Of a DNA stretch of 64,000 nucleotides, positions 42,574 to 51,257 are shown in pieces. The position numbers and the translations under genes are program-made. The notes beneath the pieces were generated by a model. That model was not told the origin of the DNA, did no database searches, and was given only the letters and a program-made list of their open reading frames with translations. Position 1 is the first letter of the stretch, and each line of letters starts with the position of its first letter. The stretch spans positions 2,108,001-2,172,000 of the forward strand of contig NC_015717.1 of NCBI RefSeq assembly GCF_000253295.1. Reading direction: 5' to 3'. The stretch is from Hyphomicrobium sp. MC1. Its GTDB lineage: Bacteria; Pseudomonadota; Alphaproteobacteria; Rhizobiales; Hyphomicrobiaceae.

Positions 42574-43182
42574 ATGAACTCGTCCGAGAAAGAACGTTCC
42601 GTCGCGCGTGAGCGCATCCTCGATTCAGCCTATGAGCTGTTTTCCACTGAGGGGGTGAACGCCGTCGGCGTCGACACGATCGTCGCCCGTTCCGGCTCGG
42701 GGAAGATGACGCTCTATCGGCACTTCAAATCGAAGGACGCTCTCGTTCTAGCGTTTCTCGAAAAGCGCGAGCAGCATTGGACGCGTGATTGGTTGGAAAT
42801 ACGAATTCGGGAAGGCGACAAGTCTCCCGAGGAGCGTTTGCTCTTCATCTTCGATTTGTTCGATGAATGGTTTCGACGCGACGATTTCGAGGGCTGCTCA
42901 TTCATCAATTCGCTTTTGGAATGCCGACAGACCGAAAACATTCGAAGTGCGTCGGCACAGCATCTGGCGCACATTCGCGCCATTATCGAGAAGCTCGCTC
43001 GGGAAGCCGGTCTGATCGATGTCGAGCGATTTGCCCGTTCGTGGCACGTTCTCATGAAGGGATCGATTGTGGCACGGCACGAAGGACATCTCGATGCCGC
43101 ACTCGAGGCCAAGGCGACGGCGAAACTCGTCTTTGCTAACTGGCCCCGATCCCGCGCAACGCGCGCAGGCCTCTCCTCTTGA
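42574..43182 (+). CDS. TetR-family repressor (first of two paralogues)
   Basis: A repressor of about 202 residues. The N-terminal helix-turn-helix is ARERILDSAYELFSTEGVNA, then IVARSGSGKMTLYRHFKSKD with the recognition helix. It is closely similar to the protein at 57938-58534, with GKMTLYRHFKSK identical, so both probably read the same dyad. The C-terminal ligand domain has CSFINSLLECR and a Trp-rich end. I chose the ATG at 42574, which gives the same N-terminal length as the paralogue; an ATG at 42535 is possible. It is divergent from cmuB and adjacent to two dyads. The ligand may be chloromethane-derived or a corrinoid, which is not known. Confidence 0.9.
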   Translation: MNSSEKERSVARERILDSAYELFSTEGVNAVGVDTIVARSGSGKMTLYRHFKSKDALVLAFLEKREQHWTRDWLEIRIREGDKSPEERLLFIFDLFDEWFRRDDFEGCSFINSLLECRQTENIRSASAQHLAHIRAIIEKLAREAGLIDVERFARSWHVLMKGSIVARHEGHLDAALEAKATAKLVFANWPRSRATRAGLSS

Positions 43183-43243
43183 AATTCAAATGGGCCTCGA
43201 CGGCCACATCGCAGTTTCCGATCTTCATCTCAGTCTTCAAAAC

Positions 43244-43282
43244 AAAATGGGCCGCCGGACGGGAAAGTCGGCGGCCCATTTT
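43244..43282. terminator. Bidirectional terminator between tetR and the porin gene
   Basis: A perfect 14-bp stem (43244-43257 with 43269-43282) with the core GGGCCGCCG, flanked by A-run and T-run on both sides, so it can end both converging transcripts. Confidence 0.88.
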
Positions 43283-43306
43283 TACCCCGCAGCCGAACAT
43301 CGGAAT

Positions 43307-44728
43307 TTAGAAAGAAATCAGCGCTCCGGCGGTGATGACGCTGATATTGTCATAACCGCCCGTAAGGGTATCTCCGCTAGGCGTGAAGAGGCCCGGAGGA
43401 GTAGCGCCGCCGGGACCCGACAGGCTTGGGTCATAATTCTTGTAGTTGACCCACAGCGACATGGCCGCGGCATCCACTTCTTGAACAACGCCAAGTCCCC
43501 ACTGCCTTAGGTCGCTGCCTGTGACTCCGAACGCCGTAAGCGCAGGATGGTACATGTCGTTGCGGTCGCTATATTCGCCGTAAAGAACGGTATGGCCAAT
43601 GGGAAACCATTGCTCTCGCATACCCGCCTTCAAATACCAGACATCGCCGCTTGGCTGCCCTGCAGTGACTGCAGGCTCTGTGTACACGTTGTCGTTCCAT
43701 TCCTTACCGTAAGCACCATACAGGAAGAGACCCGAAGCAATGTGTTCGACATACCCGCCGACTTGTAGATAACCTGCATCAACGCGGGTTGCATTGAATG
43801 CCGTCAACCCCGTCACGGTATTGAAGCCCTGGAAAATCTTCTCATCGCTGTTGTGGTCATAGGCAATGGCGCCAGCAAGTTTGAACCCATTGAATTCGCC
43901 GGCGTATCGGCCTGCCACATCCCAAAAATCATCTTCTCCCCAACTCGCCGATACTGAGAAGCCTTTGTAGGTAGGCGTATCGTAACGAATACCGTTGAGC
44001 GGAATAGCATTGCAGTCGCCGGCGAGCGGGAGCCCCATAGAGCCGCACCACATCAAAGCACCTTGTGGGAAGCCGGCTCCCGGCAGCTGCAGCTGCGTTC
44101 CATGGCGCGCGAGATTAATGCCCATCCCGTCGAGTGGAACCCAGTTCGCCGGAATCAACGAACCGGAGCCGTCAACCAGCGCCGCCGCATGCTCGGAAGC
44201 TTGCGGGATGGAACCGACGGACACCTTGCCGAAGGTCGCGCTATTAAGAAACCAGTATGAGTAAAGGACGTCGACCGAGTTCGTCGACAACCCGCCATTA
44301 TTCTTGACGATATGGAGGCCCGACGGGCCGTCGGCACCGTATTCGGTATTTCCCGCTGTTAATGGGTCAGAAGTGCCAACCTCAAGATGGAGGACATATC
44401 CCGCATTAATGTCCTTGGTTATTTGCGCATCGCCCGTGAACTTGACATGAGATGACAGCGTGGAACCGATGCCGGTAACATATGCGTTGCTTGCCGGGCC
44501 ATTGTCGTACCACATGACTTGCTGGGCCACCCAACCGCTTACCGTAAGCGAGACCTTTCGGTTTCCCTTTCGCGCGGTCGTCGCCTCAAGCTCAGCGATA
44601 CGTTCTTCGAGATCGGCGCAGCAATCCCCTCCCAAATCGGCCGCGAATAGCGGCGTTGTACAAAAGCTGCCGACGAGAACCCCTGCAATCAATGACGACG
44701 CACGGGCCACGGACATAAGTTTTTTCAT
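43307..44728 (-). CDS. Outer-membrane porin
   Basis: A 473-residue porin of the alphaproteobacterial type (porin_2 family). It has a signal peptide (MKKLMSVARASSLIAGVLVG to about residue 30, ending LFAADLGG), a short coiled-coil N-terminal segment CCADLEERIAELEATT and many beta strands with aromatic girdles, ending in a terminal Phe (TAGALISF). The ATG at 44728 is preceded by GGGAAAACA. A dyad lies 60 bp upstream, so it is probably in the regulon and opens the outer membrane to substrate, cobalt or corrinoid precursors. The pore specificity cannot be read. Confidence 0.9.
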   Translation of the reverse strand: MKKLMSVARASSLIAGVLVGSFCTTPLFAADLGGDCCADLEERIAELEATTARKGNRKVSLTVSGWVAQQVMWYDNGPASNAYVTGIGSTLSSHVKFTGDAQITKDINAGYVLHLEVGTSDPLTAGNTEYGADGPSGLHIVKNNGGLSTNSVDVLYSYWFLNSATFGKVSVGSIPQASEHAAALVDGSGSLIPANWVPLDGMGINLARHGTQLQLPGAGFPQGALMWCGSMGLPLAGDCNAIPLNGIRYDTPTYKGFSVSASWGEDDFWDVAGRYAGEFNGFKLAGAIAYDHNSDEKIFQGFNTVTGLTAFNATRVDAGYLQVGGYVEHIASGLFLYGAYGKEWNDNVYTEPAVTAGQPSGDVWYLKAGMREQWFPIGHTVLYGEYSDRNDMYHPALTAFGVTGSDLRQWGLGVVQEVDAAAMSLWVNYKNYDPSLSGPGGATPPGLFTPSGDTLTGGYDNISVITAGALISF

Positions 44729-44787
44729 TGTTTTCCCTTTTCCGCTGCCATGGAACGCGGCACTTGACGAATCCAAACACCCCTGAA

Positions 44788-44805
44788 CAGAACAGTTCTG
44801 TATCG
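44788..44805. promoter_or_regulatory. Operator-like dyad 3 (porin promoter)
   Basis: CAGAACAGTTCTGTATCG: one arm is complete, the other degenerate. It is 60 bp upstream of the porin ATG. Confidence 0.7.
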
Positions 44806-45043
44806 CCTTATGTCATGGATTCTCTGATCTGCGCTGTGTCGCGGCTGCCACGGCAACGAAAAAATGCTGGTCAATACCCTGTCTGGAAAGTTCGCAAAAT
44901 CGGAAAACATATTGAAATATAGATAGGAAGCTTACTTTTTGCCTTACGCTAGGTCTTCATAAACCGGCGACTTTCCAATCTCTGTTTGGCCGCCTGGAGC
45001 AACTTTCTCGCAAATTTCTGAAGAGATGGGCTATTCATTTTGA

Positions 45044-45061
45044 CGATACTATGCTGTATCG
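45044..45061. promoter_or_regulatory. Operator-like dyad 4 (upstream of pduX)
   Basis: CGATACTATGCTGTATCG, both 6-bp arms perfect, 213 bp upstream of pduX. A TTGACG overlaps its left edge as a possible -35. The remaining part of the 545-bp gap between the porin and pduX holds no supported gene. Confidence 0.75.
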
Positions 45062-45273
45062 TCACATGGAAGCCTTCGCGCTTCTTCACGTCTGCAAGTC
45101 TTCCTCCAAGATGATTTGTATGCGGTTTTCTTCCGTCCCGACTGAGCGACCGCCGCAGTTTGATGAGATTGTCGGCACTCTTCAAATTGCGGCGGCTTTT
45201 TATTGGTAGCCCTAGCTCGCAGACTCGCCGTCGCTAAGTAGCCGATTTTAACATCTGAGACACGAGTGCGAAT

Positions 45274-46206
45274 TTGCACATGGATCTCACCTATTCTCGA
45301 ACTCATTCCAAAGCCGGCTACGGTCGATGCAAATCCCATCATGGTGAAATTCTTCAGGGAGCTTTTGCAGATGCCGATGGTCAGTTGCGGCGCGGACTTG
45401 TAACGCTTCCCACGTCAGAATACGGCTCGCAGGCTTTTTTTCTAGCTGATGCTCGAGCCGGAATTGTTATCCACCATCCGCACGATAAAGCTAAAGCCAA
45501 AGAGGCCGCACGTCGCGCCCTCGTCGCGCTCGGCAAGGCCGCCTATGGCGGCGATCTTTTTATTGCCAGCAATTGCCCCATCGGATGGGGTCTTGGCTCT
45601 TCGACGGCAGATGTTGTGGCAACATTGCGGGCCGTAGCCGACGCCTATGGTACAGCGTTTGATCCAACGGAATTGGCGCGTTTAGCCGTTTTGTCCGAGA
45701 CCGCTTCAGATTCCATTATGTTCGACGATAGCGCTGTGCTTTTCGCGCAGCGCGACGGATTCGTCCTCGAAGCATTCGACGGCCTTTTGCCATCCTTTTT
45801 GCTTGTATCAATCAACACCAGCCCATCGGGGCTCGCCGTTGACACTCTCAGACAGCCGTTGCCTTGCTATTCGGACGAAGAGCTTTACGCGTTCGTTTCT
45901 CTGAGAAAGCAGCTATGCACCGCTATTGAAGAAGGATGCAGGGCACGCGTTGCGGCCGTGGCGACAGCGAGTGCTCGTATTAATAATCGCTATTGCCCAA
46001 AACCCCACCTCGAAGAGATCATTGATATCGCACTGACACACGGCGGTCTGGGCGTTCAAGTGGCGCACAGCGGTTCCCTTGCTGGACTGCTTTTTGACCC
46101 TGACAAGCGAGGCGTTGCTCTCGACGCGTCAAAAGCGGTGAATGCTCTTCGCCGTTTTAATTTCTCTCACCTTCGTTTGCTAATGATGTGTCCTGAAGCC
46201 CTTTAG
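45274..46206 (+). CDS. pduX: L-threonine kinase for cobalamin synthesis (PduX-like)
   Basis: A 310-residue GHMP-family kinase that makes L-threonine phosphate, the precursor of the aminopropanol linker. The ATP-binding motif is PIGWGLGSSTADV (about residues 104-116), the N-terminal substrate segment is SHHGEILQGAF, and the C-terminal GGLGVQVAHSGSLAGLLF matches the third GHMP motif. The product feeds CobD encoded at 48713-49744. The ATG at 45274 or the Met two residues on (45280) could be used. Confidence 0.9.
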   Translation: MHMDLTYSRTHSKAGYGRCKSHHGEILQGAFADADGQLRRGLVTLPTSEYGSQAFFLADARAGIVIHHPHDKAKAKEAARRALVALGKAAYGGDLFIASNCPIGWGLGSSTADVVATLRAVADAYGTAFDPTELARLAVLSETASDSIMFDDSAVLFAQRDGFVLEAFDGLLPSFLLVSINTSPSGLAVDTLRQPLPCYSDEELYAFVSLRKQLCTAIEEGCRARVAAVATASARINNRYCPKPHLEEIIDIALTHGGLGVQVAHSGSLAGLLFDPDKRGVALDASKAVNALRRFNFSHLRLLMMCPEAL

Positions 46207-46265
46207 TCTCGAAATCACGATTCTAACGATCGGTTATTCCGTGGCGCGGCGGGGAGTATTGAGCG

Positions 46266-46820
46266 TTGAGCTGGCCTGATGAAGCGAACTCCCGATCCAG
46301 AAACGTTGAAGCACGAACGATGCTTCCCATCGACCTGAATGGCACGCTCGTATCCTTCGAGGCACGGGCGTTTCTCGGGCCTACGGAAGATGAAGAAGCG
46401 CTCGTCCTCATCCATCAGCAGGTTCCGATAGCGCCCGACAGCGAACCACTCGTCTACATCCACTCCGGGTGTTTGGTTGGTGACGCGTTTCACTCAATGC
46501 GATGCGACTGTCGCCGCAGACTTGGATCCGCACTAACCGAGATTGCCAACGTCGATTTTGGTATACTTGTTTATTTGGTCACTCGAACGCGACTGCTAGC
46601 ACGGCCTCGGCTCCTTCAATGCACGACAGTGGCGGGAACTCTTGACGATCAACGGGAGGCTAATGATTGCCGTCTTGCGGCATTCATTCTCAAAGGACTG
46701 GGCATAAAAAGTATTCGCTTAACCGGAATGAAGCCGCTGAATTGCGATGCTTTTCGCCTCCTCGGCTTCTCTTTCTCATGCGACCTCACATCGACCAACG
46801 CTGGGCCAGACCGCAATTGA
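46266..46820 (+). CDS. GTP cyclohydrolase II-like protein (degenerate RibA)
   Basis: About 184 residues resembling RibA. The zinc site is kept: SGCLVGDAFHSMRCDC, three Cys in the C-x10-C-x-C pattern. The end also fits (REANDCRLAAFILKGLGIKSIRLTG). However, the RIGREGRGIGL loop that holds catalytic residues is not present; the region reads VTRTRLLARPRLLQC. So either a new reaction or a partly inactive enzyme is likely. The TTG at 46266 has GGGGAG nine bases upstream; an ATG at 46320 is the alternative. RibA makes the riboflavin precursor, and flavin mononucleotide is the substrate of BluB, so its place in a cobalamin island makes sense. It follows pduX by 59 bp. Confidence 0.75.
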   Translation: MSWPDEANSRSRNVEARTMLPIDLNGTLVSFEARAFLGPTEDEEALVLIHQQVPIAPDSEPLVYIHSGCLVGDAFHSMRCDCRRRLGSALTEIANVDFGILVYLVTRTRLLARPRLLQCTTVAGTLDDQREANDCRLAAFILKGLGIKSIRLTGMKPLNCDAFRLLGFSFSCDLTSTNAGPDRN

Positions 46821-46831
46821 TTTGAAAGCGT

Positions 46832-46849
46832 CGATACAATTCTGTATCG
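46832..46849. promoter_or_regulatory. Operator-like dyad 5 (sod-cobT promoter)
   Basis: CGATACAATTCTGTATCG, perfect arms, 89 bp upstream of the sod ATG. TACAAT inside it could be the -10 of a plus-strand promoter; no clear -35 is visible 17 bp upstream. Confidence 0.78.
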
Positions 46850-46937
46850 CCATGGGTTTTTTCTTGCTATGAGACGGTTTCCGGCCTCTGGCGACGCCGG
46901 ACAACGACAAAACTATTTATAATTTGCAGGAACCGCC

Positions 46938-47531
46938 ATGACGCTCAGCTTACCCGATCTTCCTTACGCCTATGACGCTCTCGCGCCGTTTATGTCGGCC
47001 GAGACGCTCGAGTTCCACCACGACAAGCATCACTTGGCGTATGTCGAAAACGGCAACAAGCTGCTCGCTGGCTCCAAGTACGAGGGCCAGTCGCTCGAAG
47101 ACATCGTCAAGAACGCCTACGCCGATAAGGCGCAGCCCATCATCAACAACGTCGGCCAGCACTATAACCATCTGCATTTCTGGCAGTGGATGAAGAAGGG
47201 CGGCGGCCGCAAGAAGCTGCCCGGCAGCGTCGAGAAGCTCGTCGACGGCTACGGCGGCTTCGACAAGGTCCGTACCGACTTCATCGAAGCCGGCAAAGGT
47301 CAGTTTGGCTCGGGCTGGGCTTGGCTCGCAGTCAAGGACGGCAAGCTTGAGGTCGTCAAAACGCCGAACGGCGAAACCCCCCTGATGTACGGCTCTAAGC
47401 CGATCCTCGGCGTCGATGTCTGGGAGCACAGCTACTACATCGACTATCGCAACGCCCGTCCGAAGTACCTCGAAGCCTGGTTCGACAACCTCGTCAACTG
47501 GGAGCACGTCGAGGCTCTCGTGTCCGCTTAG
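46938..47531 (+). CDS. Fe/Mn superoxide dismutase
   Basis: A 197-residue cytoplasmic enzyme that converts superoxide to hydrogen peroxide and oxygen. Metal ligands are His27 (FHHDKHH region), the His of NHLHFWQWM (about 78), and DVWEHSYY with Asp and His near residues 161-165. The codon use is stronger in C and G than in the neighbouring genes, pointing to high expression. A dyad lies upstream, so it may be induced together with the CH3Cl genes. Protecting reduced cobalt(I) corrinoid or BluB chemistry from superoxide is a plausible reason. Confidence 0.93.
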   Translation: MTLSLPDLPYAYDALAPFMSAETLEFHHDKHHLAYVENGNKLLAGSKYEGQSLEDIVKNAYADKAQPIINNVGQHYNHLHFWQWMKKGGGRKKLPGSVEKLVDGYGGFDKVRTDFIEAGKGQFGSGWAWLAVKDGKLEVVKTPNGETPLMYGSKPILGVDVWEHSYYIDYRNARPKYLEAWFDNLVNWEHVEALVSA

Positions 47532-47586
47532 AGGTTCTTAGCCCCTTCCCCACCTCCTTCCTTTGACTATCATACCGGAACGCCTC

Positions 47587-48687
47587 ATGCATGACCGTCT
47601 TCTGGAAGCTTCTACGCTCGTTCGTGAAGTCGAGCCTCTCGCCTTGACCGATAAAGAAAAACGTCCGTCGCCAAATTTCTGTGAAATCGCGAGACGGCGT
47701 CAAGCAAACCTGACAAAGCCGGCGGGCTCACTCGGACGACTCGAGCAGCTGGCGATTGATCTCTGCGGCATGCAGGGCACGGAACGTCCCCATGCGGACA
47801 CTCCTGCCATAATCATATTTGCCGGCGACCACGGCATAACAGCTCAAGGCGTTTCCGCGTTTCCATCGGCCGTTACCGTCGAAATGTTGCGGAATTTCGC
47901 AAGTGGCGGAGCAGCTATTTGCGTTCTAGCACGTGCGATTGGCGCACACCTGCTGGTCGTCGATGTTGGGACCCTCGCGAAGACTGCTGTTCCGGGAGTT
48001 CGATCGGATAAAACGCAGTTCGGCACTCGCGACTTCTCCGCCGAACCTGCAATGTCATCGGCCGACCTAAATTTTGCCCTCGCGGCTGGACGGCGCGCTG
48101 TTGCCAGCATGCACGAAGGCGGCGCCGACATTCTCATCTTAGGAGAGATGGGAATTGGTAACACAACATCAGCCGCCGCGGTTGCCGGCGCGCTTCTCGG
48201 TCTCAATGGGACTGAGATTGTCGGTGCGGGAACAGGGCTTGGGAAGGATGGCATTCAACATAAGGCAAAGATCGTAGGCGATGCCTTGGCGTTTCACGAT
48301 CTCTCGAAGGTCGGCATTTCGCCTTGGGAAGTTTTGAGGTGTGTAGGCGGATTCGAAATCGCAGCGCTAACGGGAGCGATCCTGGAAGCGTCCCAACTGG
48401 GTATCCCCGTCTTGATCGACGGATTTATTGTAACGGTTGCGGCGCTCGCTGCGGTAAAAATGTGTCCCGAGTGCCGCCCCTGGCTGCTTTTTTCTCACGT
48501 CTCCGCGGAACGTGGCCATCGCATTGTTCTGGACTATCTTAATGCCGAACCGCTTCTAGACCTAGGACTTCGCCTTGGTGAGGGATCTGGCGCAGCGGCG
48601 GCTCTGCCGATCGTTCGCCTCGCATGTAAGCTTCACACGGATATGGCGACGTTTGAGGATGCAAACGTCTCTCGTGAGACGCAGTAG
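47587..48687 (+). CDS. cobT: Nicotinate-nucleotide:dimethylbenzimidazole phosphoribosyltransferase
   Basis: A 366-residue enzyme that activates the lower ligand base to alpha-ribazole phosphate. Family features are LTKPAGSLGRLEQLA near the start, IIFAGDHGITAQGVSAFP, GEMGIGNTTSAAA, GAGTGL and LRLGEGSGAAAALP, which holds the catalytic Glu. I use the ATG at 47587; the upstream TTG at 47563 lacks a ribosome site. It works with BluB, which makes the base, and is 55 bp downstream of sod. Confidence 0.94.
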   Translation: MHDRLLEASTLVREVEPLALTDKEKRPSPNFCEIARRRQANLTKPAGSLGRLEQLAIDLCGMQGTERPHADTPAIIIFAGDHGITAQGVSAFPSAVTVEMLRNFASGGAAICVLARAIGAHLLVVDVGTLAKTAVPGVRSDKTQFGTRDFSAEPAMSSADLNFALAAGRRAVASMHEGGADILILGEMGIGNTTSAAAVAGALLGLNGTEIVGAGTGLGKDGIQHKAKIVGDALAFHDLSKVGISPWEVLRCVGGFEIAALTGAILEASQLGIPVLIDGFIVTVAALAAVKMCPECRPWLLFSHVSAERGHRIVLDYLNAEPLLDLGLRLGEGSGAAAALPIVRLACKLHTDMATFEDANVSRETQ

Positions 48688-48712
48688 ACCGTAAACGTGC
48701 GTTGCGCGCCTA

Positions 48713-49744
48713 CTACGGGGACAAAGATAGAAGAGCGGCCTCAATGCGACGCCAGGCGCTGCCTTGAGGAATGCCGAAACGCAGCCAAGTAGGCTGATCA
48801 GAAAATTGCCGGACATGAATAGCATTCGTTGCGAGAGTGTGCGCGACATTGGCTGCCCGCGGATGGGAAGCGAGAAGAAATAGCGGCGTACCACCCAGTA
48901 CATCGCAGCCGGCGGCGACGAGAAGTCTTTCTAGGCGTTCGCGAGCATCCTTCACACGTCCACGCATATCGGCAAGCCACCTGGAATCCTTGAGTGCCTG
49001 ACGTCCGATAGCGAGCGCAGGTCCGGAAACAGCCCACGGACCAAGCCACTCCCGAAGCTGCGCTGCCGTTTTTCGTTGCGTGATAGCGAAGCCGAGGCGC
49101 AGCCCCGCAAGACCATAGGTCTTTCCAAAAGATCTCAAAATTATCGTCGAAGGTGGTTCCAAAGGAACGACGCTGTGCTCGATACCTAACAAGTCGGCAA
49201 AGGCTTCATCCACTATCAGAAGGCCTCTCCTATGGGTCATTTCCTCAGCGAGCGATAACAATTGTTGCGGAGCATAGTGACGACCCGTCGGATTGTTTGG
49301 ATTGACGACGACGACGACGCGAGCGCTTTCGATTTCGTCGAGGGTTTCGATCTCCATAGTGGAATGGCCCAATCGCTGCCAGCAGCGAGCGTGTTCACTG
49401 TAGGTTGGGCCGATGATTGCAACCTGAGTTGGCTCAATGAGCCGAGGAATGATCTGTATGAGCGCTTGGGTTCCTGGCGCAGACACAATGGCGTCTACAT
49501 CGGGCGCGCCATAGCAAAAGGCGGATGCGCTCCGCAGTTCGAATTCTTCTTCCTTTAGCGGAAGTCTTGTCCAGGCGTCGGACTCTAAGGTTGGAATAGG
49601 ATACGCGAAGGGATTGATGCCCGTGGAAAGGTCAATCCATGGCTCGATCGCATTGGGATAATTTCTGCGAGCCTGATCGATATCTCCGCCATGACGATAG
49701 TGATCGGCGGCGTTTTCAGGGGTAGGGATTGTCGTGCGAGACAT
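48713..49744 (-). CDS. cobD: Threonine-phosphate decarboxylase
   Basis: A 343-residue pyridoxal-phosphate enzyme that converts L-threonine phosphate to aminopropanol phosphate. It has DLSTGINPFAYP at the start, PNNPTG (about residues 150-155), and the PLP lysine in LRSFGKTYGLAGLRLG. The family pattern agrees with CobD (also called CobC in aerobic nomenclature). It converges on cobT and is transcribed away from a dyad at 49805-49822. Together with PduX it provides the linker branch of B12. Confidence 0.92.
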   Translation of the reverse strand: MSRTTIPTPENAADHYRHGGDIDQARRNYPNAIEPWIDLSTGINPFAYPIPTLESDAWTRLPLKEEEFELRSASAFCYGAPDVDAIVSAPGTQALIQIIPRLIEPTQVAIIGPTYSEHARCWQRLGHSTMEIETLDEIESARVVVVVNPNNPTGRHYAPQQLLSLAEEMTHRRGLLIVDEAFADLLGIEHSVVPLEPPSTIILRSFGKTYGLAGLRLGFAITQRKTAAQLREWLGPWAVSGPALAIGRQALKDSRWLADMRGRVKDARERLERLLVAAGCDVLGGTPLFLLASHPRAANVAHTLATNAIHVRQFSDQPTWLRFGIPQGSAWRRIEAALLSLSP

Positions 49745-49804
49745 TGATCGATTTCACCATTGCCGGCCAAAAATTTCCGCTGGCGCTAGCATTATTTGAC
49801 AAGA

Positions 49805-49822
49805 TGGTACAGGTCTGTCTTA
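49805..49822. promoter_or_regulatory. Operator-like dyad 6 (cobD and cobW-like divergent region)
   Basis: TGGTACAGGTCTGTCTTA: the left arm and centre fit the consensus, the right arm is degenerate. It lies between divergent genes. Confidence 0.6.
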
Positions 49823-49835
49823 TTGCTACTTAGAT

Positions 49836-50006
49836 ATGCAGACAGCAATCGAACGAGCCGGAATTTTGCTGGAGGCCATCGTTACCGTTCATCCGATGCC
49901 TCTGGGTGTGGGAGCGAAGGAAAAAATGACGACGACATTCCGAGCACACGGCTCAGAGATGCTTGAGGTCGCCGTGCCTGCAAAACCTCCTCAGAGCGGT
50001 TCCTAA
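49836..50006 (+). CDS. Possible 56-residue leader or small protein upstream of the cobW-like gene
   Basis: A short frame reading MQTAIERAGILLEAIV at its start and ending GSEMLEVAVPAKPPQSGS. It starts 14 bp downstream of dyad 6, in the same direction as the cobW-like gene, and ends 69 bp before it. No ribosome site is visible, so a leaderless start or chance is possible. I cannot name a family. Confidence 0.35.
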   Translation: MQTAIERAGILLEAIVTVHPMPLGVGAKEKMTTTFRAHGSEMLEVAVPAKPPQSGS

Positions 50007-50074
50007 ACGCGCACGACATTCACATTGCACCAACTGATGGTGTGCAACGGCACACTTGGGATCGTGGCCATTCC

Positions 50075-51184
50075 ATGAAAGTAGCTGGCAAAATATCTTG
50101 CACGATCGTTACAGGATTCCTGGGTGCGGGTAAGACAAGCCTAATCGATCTGCTTCTTCTTGAGCACCCAATAGGCGAGATCGCCGTCCTTCTCCAAGAG
50201 GAAGAAAGGTCATTTCAGAACTTTTCAACTACTGATGCCAATTTGAAAGCCGAGAATTTCTTCGGCATTGAAAGAACCCAGCGGGGATCCGTCGACAGTA
50301 TTAGACACGCGCTATGCGAGTTGCTTACGCAGCAGGAGCAACCAAGCAGAATTGTCGTCGAGTTGGGCGGAACCGATACACCCGGATCCATGCTTGAGGT
50401 CCTCGCTGAACCGACCTTTGCCTCCCGCATCGCCTGCGATGGCATCATCAATGTAATCGACGGTTACGCTCTATCGTGCGTCGAATTCGCCGGCAGACGC
50501 GATGCATTCCGCCGCCGACATTCGGCTTCCGCGACGACGGGACAAAACGCCGTCGCGGCAATATTTGAAGAACAATTGCGTCTCGCCAATGTGGTTCTTA
50601 TTAACAAAATTGATCTCATCACTTCGCGCGATCGCGCTGAGATTACCAATTTTGTTCGCGACCTCATGGGGGTTTCCAGTCCCATTTTTGAGACATGTGG
50701 CGGTCGTCTGCCGAACGGGATACCCACGGCACGTCTTTTGGCTCCCACAGCTTTGCGATTGCATGAATACCGTGCGGATATGTTTCCCATCGTGCATTCT
50801 AAGTTGCGCACTCCATGTCGCGTTGTCGTGAAATTGCCTCTGATTGCGTGCGAGCGAGAGCTTCATCAAAGACTCGTCTCTATATCGGAAATTCACAACA
50901 CGCTTCGCATGAAGGGCGTTGCCCATATCGCATCGCGCTCGCGTCCTGTTGCAATTGAAGGCGTGGGGAGGCGCATCCGATTAGAGCCATTGGGGGGCAC
51001 TGAACGTCCTGGCGCGCACTCTGGTTATATCGCTATCACCTCCGAACAACATCTTTCGAAGACCGACATTCAGAGAGAGCTTTCTGAGCCACCTCCGCAC
51101 TCATGCGGGACGCTTCCGGGCGCATCGAGGATCACCGTCGGCACGCTATCGCGCGCCCCATACGTGGCGGGGAAATTTCCGTGA
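50075..51184 (+). CDS. CobW-like GTPase without the CxCC metal motif
   Basis: A COG0523 protein of about 369 residues. It has Walker A TGFLGAGKTSLIDLLL (about residues 12-27), a Walker B IVVELGGTDTP and NKID (LINKIDLIT). The usual CxCC metal-binding motif is missing: in its place the sequence reads FFGIERTQRGSVDSIRHAL. A C-terminal CobW domain seems present but shortened. Position in a cobalamin gene set suggests CobW-like cobalt delivery, yet the missing Cys residues imply another way of metal binding. The ATG at 50075 is preferred over a GTG at 50042. Confidence 0.83.
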   Translation: MKVAGKISCTIVTGFLGAGKTSLIDLLLLEHPIGEIAVLLQEEERSFQNFSTTDANLKAENFFGIERTQRGSVDSIRHALCELLTQQEQPSRIVVELGGTDTPGSMLEVLAEPTFASRIACDGIINVIDGYALSCVEFAGRRDAFRRRHSASATTGQNAVAAIFEEQLRLANVVLINKIDLITSRDRAEITNFVRDLMGVSSPIFETCGGRLPNGIPTARLLAPTALRLHEYRADMFPIVHSKLRTPCRVVVKLPLIACERELHQRLVSISEIHNTLRMKGVAHIASRSRPVAIEGVGRRIRLEPLGGTERPGAHSGYIAITSEQHLSKTDIQRELSEPPPHSCGTLPGASRITVGTLSRAPYVAGKFP

Positions 51185-51257
51185 GCTACCTTTCGAACAA
51201 CGCCGTTTGGGCACTCTGTGAAAATGGTGACGGCCCGGTGATCGCCGGTAGGGGTGC

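Noticed and set aside
46950..47507. 185-codon open frame opposite the superoxide dismutase gene
   Set aside because: Shadow of a strongly GC-biased gene; no ribosome site or family features.
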